From Ancylostoma caninum (lineage: Eukaryota; Nematoda; Chromadorea; Rhabditida; Ancylostomatidae), in the NCBI GenBank assembly GCA_037903475.1, contig JBAJFG010000240.1, positions 1-64,000 on the forward strand: a stretch of DNA of 64,000 nt, in the 5' to 3' direction. Shown piece by piece: positions 27,952 to 39,220 of this stretch. How positions within the stretch are numbered: the first letter of the stretch is position 1; every line of letters starts with the position of its first letter. A program made the translations under genes and the position numbers. The notes beneath the pieces were generated by a model. That model did no database searches. It was not told the origin of the DNA and worked only from the letters and a program-made list of their open reading frames with translations.

Positions 27952-28118
27952 TAATTGAACGGCGCTTGAAGATGTTTGTCTATAGTTACTTCCGGAAGAA
28001 ACTTCCGGGCCTTGTTCTGGAACCTTTTATGGTTGCCTAAGAGCATAACATAGGTGTCACCTGAAATTTGAAATTCTTTCACTATAACTGCAAACTTTAC
28101 ACATATTTCAATCCATAG

Positions 28119-28297
28119 TGGCAGATTGCAATCTGTCCCTATCGCTGGTTCCACTCCGTTGGAGATCCAGAGTTAAGTATCGCAGTGTTTGGGGTTCACT
28201 GCTTGGAAAGTCCCCCGTGATCTCCTTCGGTAGTCCAGGAAGGCATCCGGCAACGTTTTGCATAAATTTCGAAGATAAACTACGATAAGTGTAAGTG
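28119..28297 (+). repeat. 5'-truncated SINE-like fragment (third copy)
   Basis: It matches the second tRNA-like module and downstream body of the elements at 30398-31529 and 61768-62525, from GGCAGATTGCAATCTG through GATAAACTACGATAAGTGTAAGTG. It starts inside the anticodon region of the tRNA-like head, so box A is missing while the TGGTTCCACTCC box B region remains. Confidence 0.85.
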
Positions 28298-29129
28298 TTT
28301 CAATTGTTTCTGTATTCCCATAGCACTCTAGATGCTCACGTAACGATCAATAATCAATATTTGAATAATAATCATTGTAAGCGCATACGATTGGAATGCT
28401 ACGAGCCTAGCCACGATTCTTTGTGAACATCTTTCCTTCCCTCATTGCCGTCCTTCGCCTGGAATTATGTGCTACGGTGAGATTAGTAAGATGATGTTTT
28501 CGTTATCATTTGATGCACGTACATAGTTATGCAGAGATAAAGTATGTAGTAATTCCCGTGAATTCTTCGCCAATGAAGGACCCCTATGGAATCACTCTTC
28601 GAATGCTCTTTGATCAGATTTTTGATTGTCTACTTATTTACCTGTCTGTGAGCTAATAATTAATTTTATTTATCTATTTATTTTCCAGCTTCGACGCTGT
28701 TCAACACCTAGAATTAGTTGACAATCGTAAACGGTTATATTCTGAGGGACTTTTATAATTTTTCTCACCACAAATTCTAATAGAAATAATTTTGAACTTG
28801 GCGAGCAAGCTTTATTTCCTTCTTTCGTCAAAGAAGGACTCATTTTCAGATTTCATCCTCCCAGGAAATAGAGCTCCTCGTATGCTGCAAACATCAATGA
28901 TACTTCAGTACATTATGTGTAGTTTATTTTTGAGTCTCCGAAAGCGTTGTGGATATTCCTAGTTTTTTAATTGATAAATTCCTACGGAGCAGACCATGTC
29001 GAAATGAAGCATCTCGTCTCGGTTTGTTCAACCTCTTAGACGTTACCACTAATCGAGAGTGACTGCGCTGCATTCGCTCGCAACGGCAATCACGCATTTT
29101 CCGGTAGGAGAACATGTAAATATTTAGAA

Positions 29130-29818
29130 CTAGACGGTAGGCCCGACTTCGCTAGGGTGTTTTACTGCCCCGGCTCTTTTACACTGCTGAGGAAGTTGTG
29201 GTCAGCATGCTGACTGACCTGAATGGCCCTTTTTTAACCGTCATATTAGCAAAAAATGAAGTGATGAAGTTACTTGGAGAATAACTGCATGAAAAATGCA
29301 TGCCATACTTGTGTTCAGCTTCTTTGAGAACCCCAGTGAGTGCACTGTTACCCGTCCTTATGAAGGAGCGAAAAAGTCAAAAACTTGATTGAGAATCCGA
29401 TCAAACCGATAACTCAATGTTTCCATGCAAAGTGATTGTTATATTTGTGATCAGCGCATTTGGAAATTTCAGTGAGCATGTCTTCGCCGATTCCCGAGCA
29501 AAACTTGTTAAAAATCGATAAAATCAATAAATCGATAACGTCATTCAAAACGGTGGTCATACATATTTATGTTCAACACAGTGAAGAACCCTAGTAGCCA
29601 TGTTCTCACACACCTTTGGACAGAAATAGTGAAAATCGATAAAATCAATAAATCGACACCATCCGATCGATAGTCCCGGACCAAAAGTAGCCCATAATCT
29701 CCACCGGCCCATTTCGGGCCCGCAAAATTTGGTCGCGATCGGTCCATCCTCCGCGATTTCTAATCGGAATATACAAATACACACACACAAACAAACTTTC
29801 ACTTTTATATATACAGAT
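29130..29818 (+). repeat. Diverged second copy of the satellite-bearing element
   Basis: It begins near CTAGACGGTAGGCCCGACTTCGC and contains about three diverged units of the satellite seen at 4656-5500 (shared CGATAAAATCAATAAATCGA and GTTCAGC..TTGAGAACCCCAG). It ends with the same tail: GATCGGTCC, CCGCGATTTCTAATCGG, a short CA run, ACAAACTTTC and TATATATACAGAT. Both copies end at the same base pattern, so this is one repeat family with an internally amplified unit. The class of element is not clear. Confidence 0.75.
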
Positions 29819-30620
29819 CTACGGCCGATTTCGAGATCGTAGTTACTAGCTGCAGATCAAGGTACATTTCCTAGATTTCCTAGTTCTACGCCCTATCGCT
29901 GATATCTCGAAGGGCACTGCACACCGCGAAGGATGGAGCGGGGGGGGGGGTGGTCCTAAGTTGAACCGTTCCTATCTTGTAACACTTTTAGAACCGATGG
30001 ACGATGTGCACTGTGGCAAAATTTTTTCTTTCAAACAAAAGAGCTGCTCAGAGAGTCTGGAATGTCAAAAACGGCAGACTAAGAGGAATATTCGTTCGAA
30101 CTTTTTTTTGCTATAATAATAAGCCTTGATTTGAAGGTGAATGGAGAGCTCAGATCGTCAGCAAAATATGCCTTTATTTGCACACAAATTACAAGTGAAC
30201 GGTCGAAACGTTTCAATATGTGAAATATATTCTCTTCACAGATTCCGAAGAAACGATAATGTACATATTTTATGGCGATGTACTAAGGAAACGAAGTAAG
30301 ATAATCTGATGATCAGTTCGAACGAGATGGCCAGTATGATATCTAAGAATGAGATCAATATTTACAGGAGATACTGCGCGCATTAATTTTTTACAAGTAC
30401 AGTCCGGTCCGCCAGCCACTGCAAATGGACGACAATTTTAGTCCATAGTAGACAGGGTAGATAAGCCTAACCCTATGCTTAAGAATGGGTTTAAGGCTTA
30501 GGCTTAGGCTTCACAGAAGTGGCCCCACCCAACTCCCTTTTCACCTAAATTTCTAAGATAAACTACGATAAATGTAAGTGTAAGTAGTAGTGGACTCCAT
30601 TTGTATGTTGCATCGCGTGT

Positions 30621-30692
30621 GCGCATAGCTCAGTGGGTTGAGCGAAAGATCGACGTTGTGGTGGTCAGGGGATCGAATCCTGCCCTGTGCCC
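30621..30692 (+). other. tRNA-like SINE head 1 (not a functional tRNA)
   Basis: A D-arm-like GCTCAGTGGGTTGAGC and a box B GGATCGAATCC are present, and the outer ends pair weakly (GCGCA with TGTGC). The region between the D arm and T arm cannot form a normal anticodon arm. The copy at about 61927-61998 is nearly identical, which also points to a repeat. Confidence 0.75.
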
Positions 30693-30765
30693 CCGTTTTG
30701 CAAATACATATAGCATGCTGCCAACGGCTGCTGCAGTTATCCAACAAAGAACAACATAAAAAGTA

Positions 30766-30838
30766 GCCCGGATGGCTCAGTGGTTTGAGTGGCAGATTGC
30801 AATCTGTCCCTATCGCTGGTTCCACTCCGTTGGAGATC
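30766..30838 (+). other. tRNA-like SINE head 2 (not a functional tRNA)
   Basis: It contains GGCTCAGTGGTTTGAG (box A), an anticodon-stem-like CAGATTGCAATCTG with a loop too short for a normal anticodon, and GGTTCCACTCC (box B). It is repeated at 62072-62143 and, truncated, at 28119. Confidence 0.75.
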
Positions 30839-31529
30839 CAGAGTTAAGTATCGCAGTGTTTGGGGTTCACTGCTTGGAACGTCCCCCGTGATCTCCTTCA
30901 GGTAGTCCAGGAAGGCATCCGGCAACGTTTTGCATAAATTTCGAAGATAAACTACGATAAGTGTAAGTGTAAGCAATAGTAATAGTGTAAGTAATAGTGA
31001 AAAACCACTTTTTCAAAGTTGAGGGAAACCGGGAGAGAGTAACTCCGCCGTAAAGGACTGCTCCACGAAAGATAAATGACAGCGGTAGAACTACTTCGCA
31101 ATGGATATGAAACAATTTATACGGATTTCAATTATTTCTGAGGATCCCGAATTGGATGAGTTTTATTATTCAGATGGGATTACTGAAGTACTGTGTCCAT
31201 CTATAGAAGAGTAACGGCCATCTTTGTATTCGCGAAGCAGTGTACTATACCAGAAAATGGAAGAGTTGGCTTCGCTTATTGTGTATTCAGAAATCTTTCC
31301 CCATGAAAATCACAGAAATGAAAAAAACGTGGAAGTTGTGAAAATGGTCCCCTGCTTTATAGCCTTAACATATCCACTGCACTCTGTCTACTACGGACTG
31401 AAATTGTATTTTTCTTCGCTTTCTCCCAAGCTCGAGTGATTTATAGCTCATTAATACTGGGGTGCCGGAGGGTGGCGGCGGCCGGCGCCCGCCGGCGCCC
31501 ATTTGCAGTGGCTGCCGGACCCGACTGTA

Positions 31530-31921
31530 ATGTAACGCATAGTGAACCGATGGATAGGTAATGTTGCGTTTGTTCAAGTGGAATCTTCCCCAAACAGGAC
31601 CTGTCTTCTAAGGATCACGTTACAAATGTTTGAGCAGCCCAAGTATTATAGATTAAGCGAGAGCGGGCGTCAAGTTCGCGCTCGTGCGTCCGTCTCAGAC
31701 AATTTTTCGATATGGATGAACATCAAAACGGGCGCAGATTGGCTATTCCTTCGTTTCAACACGTAATATTAGTAAAATATGCACCTGCCATTTCTATTGA
31801 GATCTATGGCAAACACCTAACAATAACGAAAGCACATTTGAAAACTATGAGATCCACAAATCTCAAGACATTCGATTTCAAAGTCGAATGAAACAAAGAA
31901 CTTCCACATAACAGCGCGATA
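31530..31921. other. Spacer, no supported gene
   Basis: This short interval lies between the TIR element and the receptor's C-terminal frame. Nothing recognisable is seen. Confidence 0.4.
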
Positions 31922-34300
31922 CTAAGACCACATAGCTTTGAGTTCGTTGTGATAGTTTGAAACCGCTGTGGCCTGTTTTTCAATCGCCTTCGTCGTTTTC
32001 TTCCTGCGTTTCAACAGATGGTCGAACCGTTGGCTGCGTAGGGTTAGCGCCAGACCGAAGAACAGTCGTTGATAGGCACCCAACTGGAAGTTCTCGTTCA
32101 GTTTTAGTTGGAAAACCATGTGGATGTGGAAAGGAAATATGAACTGACGAGGTCGTAAGCATGGCTGAGATGGCTGGTGTCGTGGCCGAGAGGGATATCA
32201 GTGAAGAAGATTGAGTAGGCCATTAGCAGGATGAAAATCACCTAAAATAGTTTTAATGCATCTCTAATCGAATATTCAGGTGTTTGCAGTGCATTTCCTA
32301 TTTTTTGTTGTAGAACAGGTGCAGTCTTTGCAGAAGACCAAAATGAGGCAGAAAATAGCCAGAGAAACGGGAAAAAGAGGGTAAGAGCCAAAAAATCTAT
32401 CAAAAAAAAAAAAACGGAATCAAGTTAATCACAGGTTTGTGAAGTCTCAGAAGTTTCCACAATAAAGATAGAATATGGAAATATTACTCAATATAGCAAA
32501 TTACCTTCACTAGAACATCGTTCAGCGCAACAGGAATAAGGTAACGTCCGCCTCGGATATTCTCGTCCAGTTGGTACCGGTTGCTCAGCTGCATCATAGC
32601 GTTATGTCGCTTTCGGTAGGCAGAAGTGTTAAACATCACAATGACAGCAAGAGCCTGAATTTCCCATCAGTAAATGTTAGAAAATTCTAGAACAGATGAT
32701 TTTTTACAGCTGAGTTTCTAGCAAAGGATCTCTTTGTTTATGGCTTAAAAATTTCCGAAAAATCATGTACATAGCACTGCAACATGTTCCAAGAATTGTG
32801 TAGTGTTGAAATTATTTTGTGCAACACTCTGTGAAGGGTAGTTTATACTAGAAGTGTGCGTCTCTATGATGAAGGAAAGGACCAGTCGCATAGCTGACGC
32901 AGCGGAGACCCATGCGTTTATGGCCTCGCAGCGGCTGCGCTTCCTTTTCATCGAGAATGTCCATGCCAAGTCGATCGATCTTCATGGAAAATTCTTTGCA
33001 AATGAATGCGTGCGTTTGACGCGCGACTAAAGCACGATCCTACCCAAACTGCTCTAAACGCTTATCACGTAGAATTGTTCGCACTGGCAAACCTACTCAA
33101 CTGACCTACGAAGTTTTACATTACGCAGTAATTATGTAATTTTACATGTTATAAAATTTTTATTTAAATAACGGTACATTTTTCCAGCTTTTTTTTTCTA
33201 TGGACATGGAATCAAATGTGCGTTTGGTTACTATACTGCGACAATGCAGCCGATGAATTCTTGGTTTAACCGCAGACGTTTCCATCTCGCAGTTTTATTG
33301 CCAATACCTTGAAATTTTGGTGAAAATGGCAAAAATTTCTGCGCTGCCGCATAACCAACGATTCAACAGCGTAGTACTTTCTTGAAACTCACCACAAAAC
33401 ATGCAACAACCACAAATATTTGAAGTCCCATAATGATGAAGTCGATATTGTTAACTGAAATCACACTATTATTTACTATTTTATGCGGCAATTTGTTCTT
33501 TTTCTTTTTTGTTTATTTATTATAAAAGTATTTTTATATTTTCTTTTGTTCACTATGTTTCAACTGAGCATAGCATTCTAGTCGTTGTAATTGTAACATG
33601 GAGTCATTTGAAGTGGTTGAGCAGGAAAAATAAATGATTTTTAAAATTTTTGAAATCACGGCATCTGTTAGACATGTAAACTTACTCAATCTCAAAATTG
33701 TAGCACAACACAAGAACGCTGACATCAGGAGCTGAAAAATAATGTTTCAGAGGAATCTTCGCGATGAGACATTGTGGAATACCCACCACAGCACTGCACA
33801 GCAGGACCGGCGCCATGAATCCGCTGCAGTTTCGCTCGTATGTGCTAGTGTACACAGTGGCTATCGCTCTTTCAATTGTGACGAACAACCAACCCAATAA
33901 GGAAATAAATGCGCCGGCACATTGAACAACTGCCAGCTTTTCCTAAATGGAACATAATGAGGGTATAACTAGTATTTAGGGCTAGTAAAAGCTCACCACG
34001 AGCGGGGTGTTCTGCCGCGCGATGCAGCACATTCTTGCCGTGACTAGAATTAGGCGGTGTATGTCACATAAAAGATATCCTACGCTTGTTAGGAACAACG
34101 TTGATCTGAATGAACAGTGATAGAACACATAGACGACCTAAGGAGGAAAGGCCTCACCTGAAATTCACATGTAGATTCTTCTGAACGACGCAAATATAGA
34201 ACAGCAAACAAATAGTGGGGATGAACAGTCCACATATAAGACCCTCGACGGAAAATAATACGTAGCTCAGCGCATCAACTGATGAACTCATTGAATCCAT
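31922..34300 (-). CDS. Nematode chemoreceptor-like 7TM GPCR (Sra/Srab/Sre type), probable frame break
   Basis: Exons on the minus strand: 34300-34158, 34105-33997, 33942-33686, 33465-33393, 32654-32505 and 32241 onward. A CCAG acceptor lies 2 nt before the ATG. TM1 is in exon 1 (VEGLICGLFIPTICLLFY). Exon 3 holds GWLFVTIERAIATVYTSTYERN, the TM3-ER-TYE block of nematode chemoreceptors. Exon 5 holds RKRHNAMMQLSNRYQLDENIR, the LSxRYQLxEN signature of Sra/Srab/Sre receptors. Exon 6 reads VIFILLMAYSIFF and then stops at 32104 in this frame (289 aa). The -1 frame continues openly to 31922 with LGAYQRLFFGLALTLRSQRF and a basic tail, as expected for TM7 and the cytoplasmic tail. So exon 6 seems to hold a frameshift near 32115-32140. 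It may be a pseudogene, an allele or an assembly error. Exon 4 needs a poor acceptor (AATAATAG) to stay in frame. Such receptors detect chemicals in sensory neurons. Confidence 0.78.
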
Positions 34301-37300
34301 ACCTGGAATTCGCCTTGTTTCAATGATTGTTCTAAAATTTCTGCTTAATTATCCAGCAACGATGACGCTATCGAACCTTACAAGAATAATTCTAGGGCGA
34401 TACACAGCAAAATTGTGGATAACAGCGTTTAAACGAAATGGACGACATGGAGAAACTGCAACAGCGTGGAAAATAAGGAAATAATGCAATTTTTAATAGA
34501 ATAAAAATTATGAAAAGCCGGAATTCTGGTGCCCATAGCGTGGCCGCTATTGTGAAATTTGGCTTTCAGGATTTACTTTGCCAAGAAAATTTGATTGAAT
34601 GAAGTCAAGTTGTCGCCTCGTGGAAGATATAGATCCTAAACAAAGTTTTTTTGTGTAATCACAAGGGAACCTCACGAGTTTCATCAGGGAAAACAGGAGT
34701 ACACTGTGAAACACCTCCTCCCAATCCCCGAGATGGGATCGCCGAATTTCTCAGGAAAAACTCTATGAAATAGTCAGAATCATATTGTTAGCATATTTTT
34801 ATTTGTTTATTTATTTATTTCTTGCACTCAGGGTGCGCCTTATTAAACACATAAGTCGGGCCAAGTGCCATGATAATCTGTAACGACGAAACAAACGAAT
34901 TGCTCAAAACGGATTGCGTCATAAAAAATACAGAACTCAAATCTGGAGAAACAGCTCAAGAAATAAGAACATATGAAAAAAATTCAGGCCACAGTAAACG
35001 GAAAAAGGGACGATGTTTCGGCCTACTAGTTGAATTATCTTTCGTTATATCTTTCTGCACCGAAGGTAAAGGTCTCATTTTAAAAAAAGAAAACGCAGCG
35101 AATTTCGAAGAAGAAAAATCGGTAATGGTAGTAATTGGGTTTCATGTCTTTTGTCCACATTTGGTGTCCCCGAGGTATTCACACCTAGGCTACGCGACTG
35201 GATTTACCATTCCGGGCGAGCTCTGTATCTCAAGAGATTCCAATACGAACCCAGGGCGTTGGCCCAAGGGAAGCCCAGAGAACGAACTACACATGATGAT
35301 ATAGACAGCGGATAATATAAACTATGGAATTCGGTACATGCATATTAGGATGCTACTAAAAATATAAGCTGATAGAAAGGTTTTTTAAAGTAGAGAATAT
35401 TTCCTCATTTTTATCATTATTCTCCTACTATCCATCTCTGATAGTTTAATTTCCGAAAACCTTGCCATCCGTGATTATGCCATGAAACCTTCCACAGAGA
35501 GCTCAGTAGATAAAATTGAGATGAGCGTCACAAACTGCATATGACAGTATACATTTCGTTACCTGTTGGCGCGCTCCCTAGTATCCTTCCTTGGTCAGAA
35601 CAAGTTTGCGTTAATCTGCTACAATTCCGCGATTGGGAGAGATGTGAGAGAGCTGCTTAAAAAATTCCACATCCGGAGTCGAAACCATGCTTCAAGCTTT
35701 AAAGAAACTAATCCTAGCAAGCAACCTTGATGAACAAGAGAAGGGATGCCATCACGAATTTTCTGTTAGAAGACTGAGCATGATAAATACTTTCTTTCCA
35801 GGTTCAATTCTTTTCGCAGTCATACGCCATGTACTCAGGCACTTTCTCCGGCCAGGCCATCAGCAATTCTGAGGAACCAGACAGGCCCCAGTAGCTCTGA
35901 GTGAGCGTTTGTTGGCGTTTCTAGCATCTGATTGAGCTTTCAATGAGTGGCCTAGCGAGGAGTTTGGACGAGTAGGTCTCACGTGCCTCCGACATTTCCA
36001 GGCTGTTACGAAGGCCGAAGCGTTAGCCTAATAAAGTCTGCTAGTCTTAGTCAAGGTCGTGACAACCTCATCAAAATATTCACTTTTTTATTGGCTAGTT
36101 TACTTATTTGTAAATTGATTTGTGCGGAAAAGCTCTGCAAACCAAACAAATGTGTTACAGATGTTGAAGTCAGAACGAGAAATGATAGTAAAACATAACG
36201 AAAGATATGTAGAAGAACAGTGATGTGGGAACAGTTTTCCATAAGGAGGAATGCTATCAGACCTTCTGCATTCGTCGTGGTCGGAAAACTGTTCTCAAAC
36301 ACAGCTTTCAACGCTGATCCCCATGAAACTAATGTAGATAATGGTGACTCAGTTCGAGGGCTATGGGAGGAGCTTTGCACGAGGCGTTATCCCTAGAAAG
36401 CGGCTTATGTATTTGCATAAATATTTACCAACTATTATATATTGAGGCCCATATGCATAATGAACACTGATGATTCACGATAGAGCTGACACTTTCGAAA
36501 GGAAATTAGTCAGGAAACTGTGGCAGATTGGAGCTGGGGCTTGAAAGAGAGTAGGATTTTTGTCATAGAGTGTTTTGTTTTCTAGCGCAAAAGCAGAAAA
36601 TACTCGAGGTGCGGAGAATATAAGGGATGAAATTTGCAGGAAGCAGCTAGGTAGCGCTTCTTGACTGCTTTGAACATTTTCACTAACTTTTTATCAACGA
36701 TTTGTTATTTTTGTTGGTCACCATTCCTCTTTATCTATTCGCTTATCATTTATTCATAGAGTTTGACATCTGTTGTGCTCAAGTTTTTCTTTCTATTGTC
36801 GTCTTGTTGTTTTTCTTAATTGGCATGGGTTTTCACCGGCAAACGAAGAAGTCCACATACCCATTTTCTTCAGGATAACTGTTAGGGTTAGGTTGTAACA
36901 TACGTTTCCGCTGTTTTCGTATAGGCATTTTCAAAGGCTTCTAATAAATGGGTACCTATCATATTTCACACATGTCTAGACACTATCCTAAACCGCATGA
37001 TCTCGCAAATACTCTGGAATGTGAGACCTATTTTTGCGTCTTATAGTGAAGATGCAATTAATTTTGGAATGAACTCTTCAAGAATGCAAATACGGTGACT
37101 GCACTTGAACGCATAAAAATTTTACCGTAACGTTGTCTGATAGTAACCAATATTGAGTGGAGTAATATCGAGTCCATTCTTGTTCTTCCTGGCCCTTTCT
37201 CTCCCTATTTTATTGTCGAGCGGTCTGAAGCACAGGCACCAAACTAGGTAACCCAAAATTTTGGAGTTGAAGCGAAATGACGTGGAATTTCTCCCATAGT

Positions 37301-38931
37301 GCCTGCAAACATCAACAGTTTGCGAACACTAATTGGTGGATTCTTGGAACATGCTCCAAGAGTTCTGCGGAAATAACACCATTTTCCCATAATGCTGAGG
37401 GCGCTTTAATTTTGTTGCTCGAACTCTCTGGAAAAATGAAGAGCTCGCAGAGAAATTCTTAATCGCTCATTATGTAGCATAGATCTAGCTCTAACCAAGC
37501 GCCGGCTATCAGATAACAAAAATGTCTATTGAGAGAGAACCGATTTGCCGAAATCAGTGACTTCGAGCACTGCCCGACCGAGTTTTTTTTGCGTCATAGT
37601 CCACGGATCTCTGGAGCAGCGGAGTGGATCTCCAACTGTAAAAACGGCAAAAGCCCAGGGACTGTTATGGTGCATACCTCGATTGGTACCTGTGCTTATT
37701 TGATTTTTTATAAAACTTTTTTGTCGAAAATTCCAAAACAGTGGAAACTTATGTTACAACCTAATATAACGTAAATTCCAAAAAAAGAGTAAAAATTAAA
37801 AAAAAAAGGTTATGAAGGGTAAAAGAAAATAGTGGCTTATGTTACTTGTCTTGGAGTCATTCTCTCCGTAGTTTTTCCAGGCTACGCAGACCGCCTTATT
37901 TTGAATAGTGTGGTAACGGTGACTCAGTTACAGTTTCCTTGAAAACAGGTAATGGACGAAAGGGTAGCCTTAGTTGTCTCCAGAAAAAAAATCCATAGCA
38001 ACTATGAAGAAACAAGGAAAAAACTGAAAATTCACCGCAGCAACAATGTCAATTAGCACGAACATTCGTGGAAGCAAAAAACCTTGCAGATCCTCACTAA
38101 GAGTGCGAAGTTTTGGACAGTGCCTCGAGGCCGACGGACGCACCGAAACCTCACCCTCCGCTCCCCAAAACAACTGCAGGAATACTTGCTTCTGAAAAAT
38201 TTTCTTTCACAGTAAACAAAGGCTAATTCATGTGGGCCCACAATAACACAGCGGGATATCTGGTCGGGGATATTCAGAAGATTATGTGAGGGGGAGGGAG
38301 CAAAACAGAAGGATTAGTTTTTGGGAGCTTTCGCAAATCCTGGCTTTGGCCCACTGAAAAACAAAAGAAGGAAAAAAGGAAAAAGTAAAAAAAAGGTTAT
38401 CGGAAGATATAAGTATGCAGTTGGATTTGTGGATCAGCAAATACTGACGCTAGATGTAACCTGCGACCTGAATGGATTTTTCTTTCAAAATTTTTTTGAG
38501 GAAAGGTTGCAATTCTTGATGAGGTTTGCCCATTCTGATTTAGTTTCTTTCGAATATTAGTAAACAATTTAGTAAACTAACCATATAGTAAACAACATAG
38601 AATAACACGAAGTAAACAGCATGAAGTGAACATAAAGTGCACGAAGTAATCGACACAAGTACTGAATTACAAAAGTAGTTAATTATTAGTGGTTTGATAA
38701 TGTACAGAACCAATTTTAGCCTTTACTTAAACAGCATCTCATAATTCCTGAAAATACCTCACAATTATTCACCAAACAAATAAATAAAAAATAAAATTTA
38801 TAGTGGCGTAGCTGGAGAGGGCATCTGCGATTACGACTGCGGCATGGCGTCGGCATTCCTTCCATTTTGGAGTTTCCCTTCTGTTACTGAGGGAAATCAT
38901 AGGGAAAGTCTTAGAAAAAGGGAAAAAAGTG
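34301..38931. other. Intergenic stretch, no supported gene
   Basis: AT-rich, with short open frames only; the longest (34870-35304, 144 aa) has no recognised domain. A TTTATTTATT run lies at about 34798-34823. A retroelement-like 3'-end motif occurs at 35999-36042. Confidence 0.4.
35999..36042 (+). repeat. Second copy of the '...GCCGAAGCGTTAGCC' dispersed motif
   Basis: CAGGCTGTTACGAAGGCCGAAGCGTTAGCCTAATAAAG matches the copies at 19509 and 42905 in order and spacing, with a few substitutions and small deletions. Confidence 0.55.
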
Positions 38932-38939
38932 GGTCCTAC

Positions 38940-39220
38940 CAGTGGCGGACGCAGAAAGTGGGCGGGAGGGGGGGGGGCGTGGGAAGAAAAGTGGGGTCTC
39001 CGCCGTTTTGGGGACCCAGACGGAAAATAAAATTAATAATAATATTAATTATAATAATAAACAATAAATAAAAAATATATTAAAAATAATAATAATAATA
39101 AACAATTAAAAATAAACTAACACAAGATTTTTATTTGTATTGTAAAGTAATTTCGAAAATTTGGCGACCCATTCTCGGGGGGGGGGGCGCCCCCCGCCCC
39201 CCCTCCTGCGTCCGCCACTG
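38940..39220. mobile_element. hAT-type MITE, 281 bp, with 8-bp target duplication
   Basis: The element begins CAGTGGCGGACGCAG and ends CTGCGTCCGCCACTG, a perfect 15-bp terminal inverted repeat except for one base next to the inner end. GGTCCTAC flanks it on both sides (38932-38939 and 39221-39228), an 8-bp duplication diagnostic of hAT-superfamily insertion. The interior has long G and C runs next to each end and an AATAAT-rich core, with no transposase. It is non-autonomous and appears recent because both duplications are identical. Confidence 0.93.

Larger units (their letters stand above)
30398..31529 (+). mobile_element. TIR element (TA/CAGT ends) carrying two tRNA-like modules
   Basis: The outer ends are inverted repeats of about 31 bp (30398-30428 and 31499-31529) with roughly two mismatches. 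They read TA-CAGTC...GACTG-TA, as in Tc1/mariner-type elements with TA target duplication. Inside are two tRNA-like heads: 30621-30692 (box A TAGCTCAGTGGGTTGAG, box B GGGATCGAATCC) and 30766-30838 (box A TGGCTCAGTGGTTTGAG, box B GGTTCCACTCC). A TTAGGC-containing stem precedes them (30462-30515). No transposase is encoded, so it is non-autonomous. It may be a MITE into which SINEs were inserted. Compared with 61768-62525 it has about 285 bp extra (about 31065-31348) and a doubled GCCGGCGCCC near the right end. Confidence 0.82.

Noticed and set aside
30621..30838. Two candidate tRNA genes
   Set aside because: The A and B boxes are good, but the anticodon arms and acceptor stems are not normal and the same units recur in repeats. 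Annotated as SINE heads instead.
30553..30976. Minus-strand open frames of 79-90 aa, repeated at 61859-62231
   Set aside because: They read through the SINE-like heads; the repetition comes from the repeat, not from a gene family.
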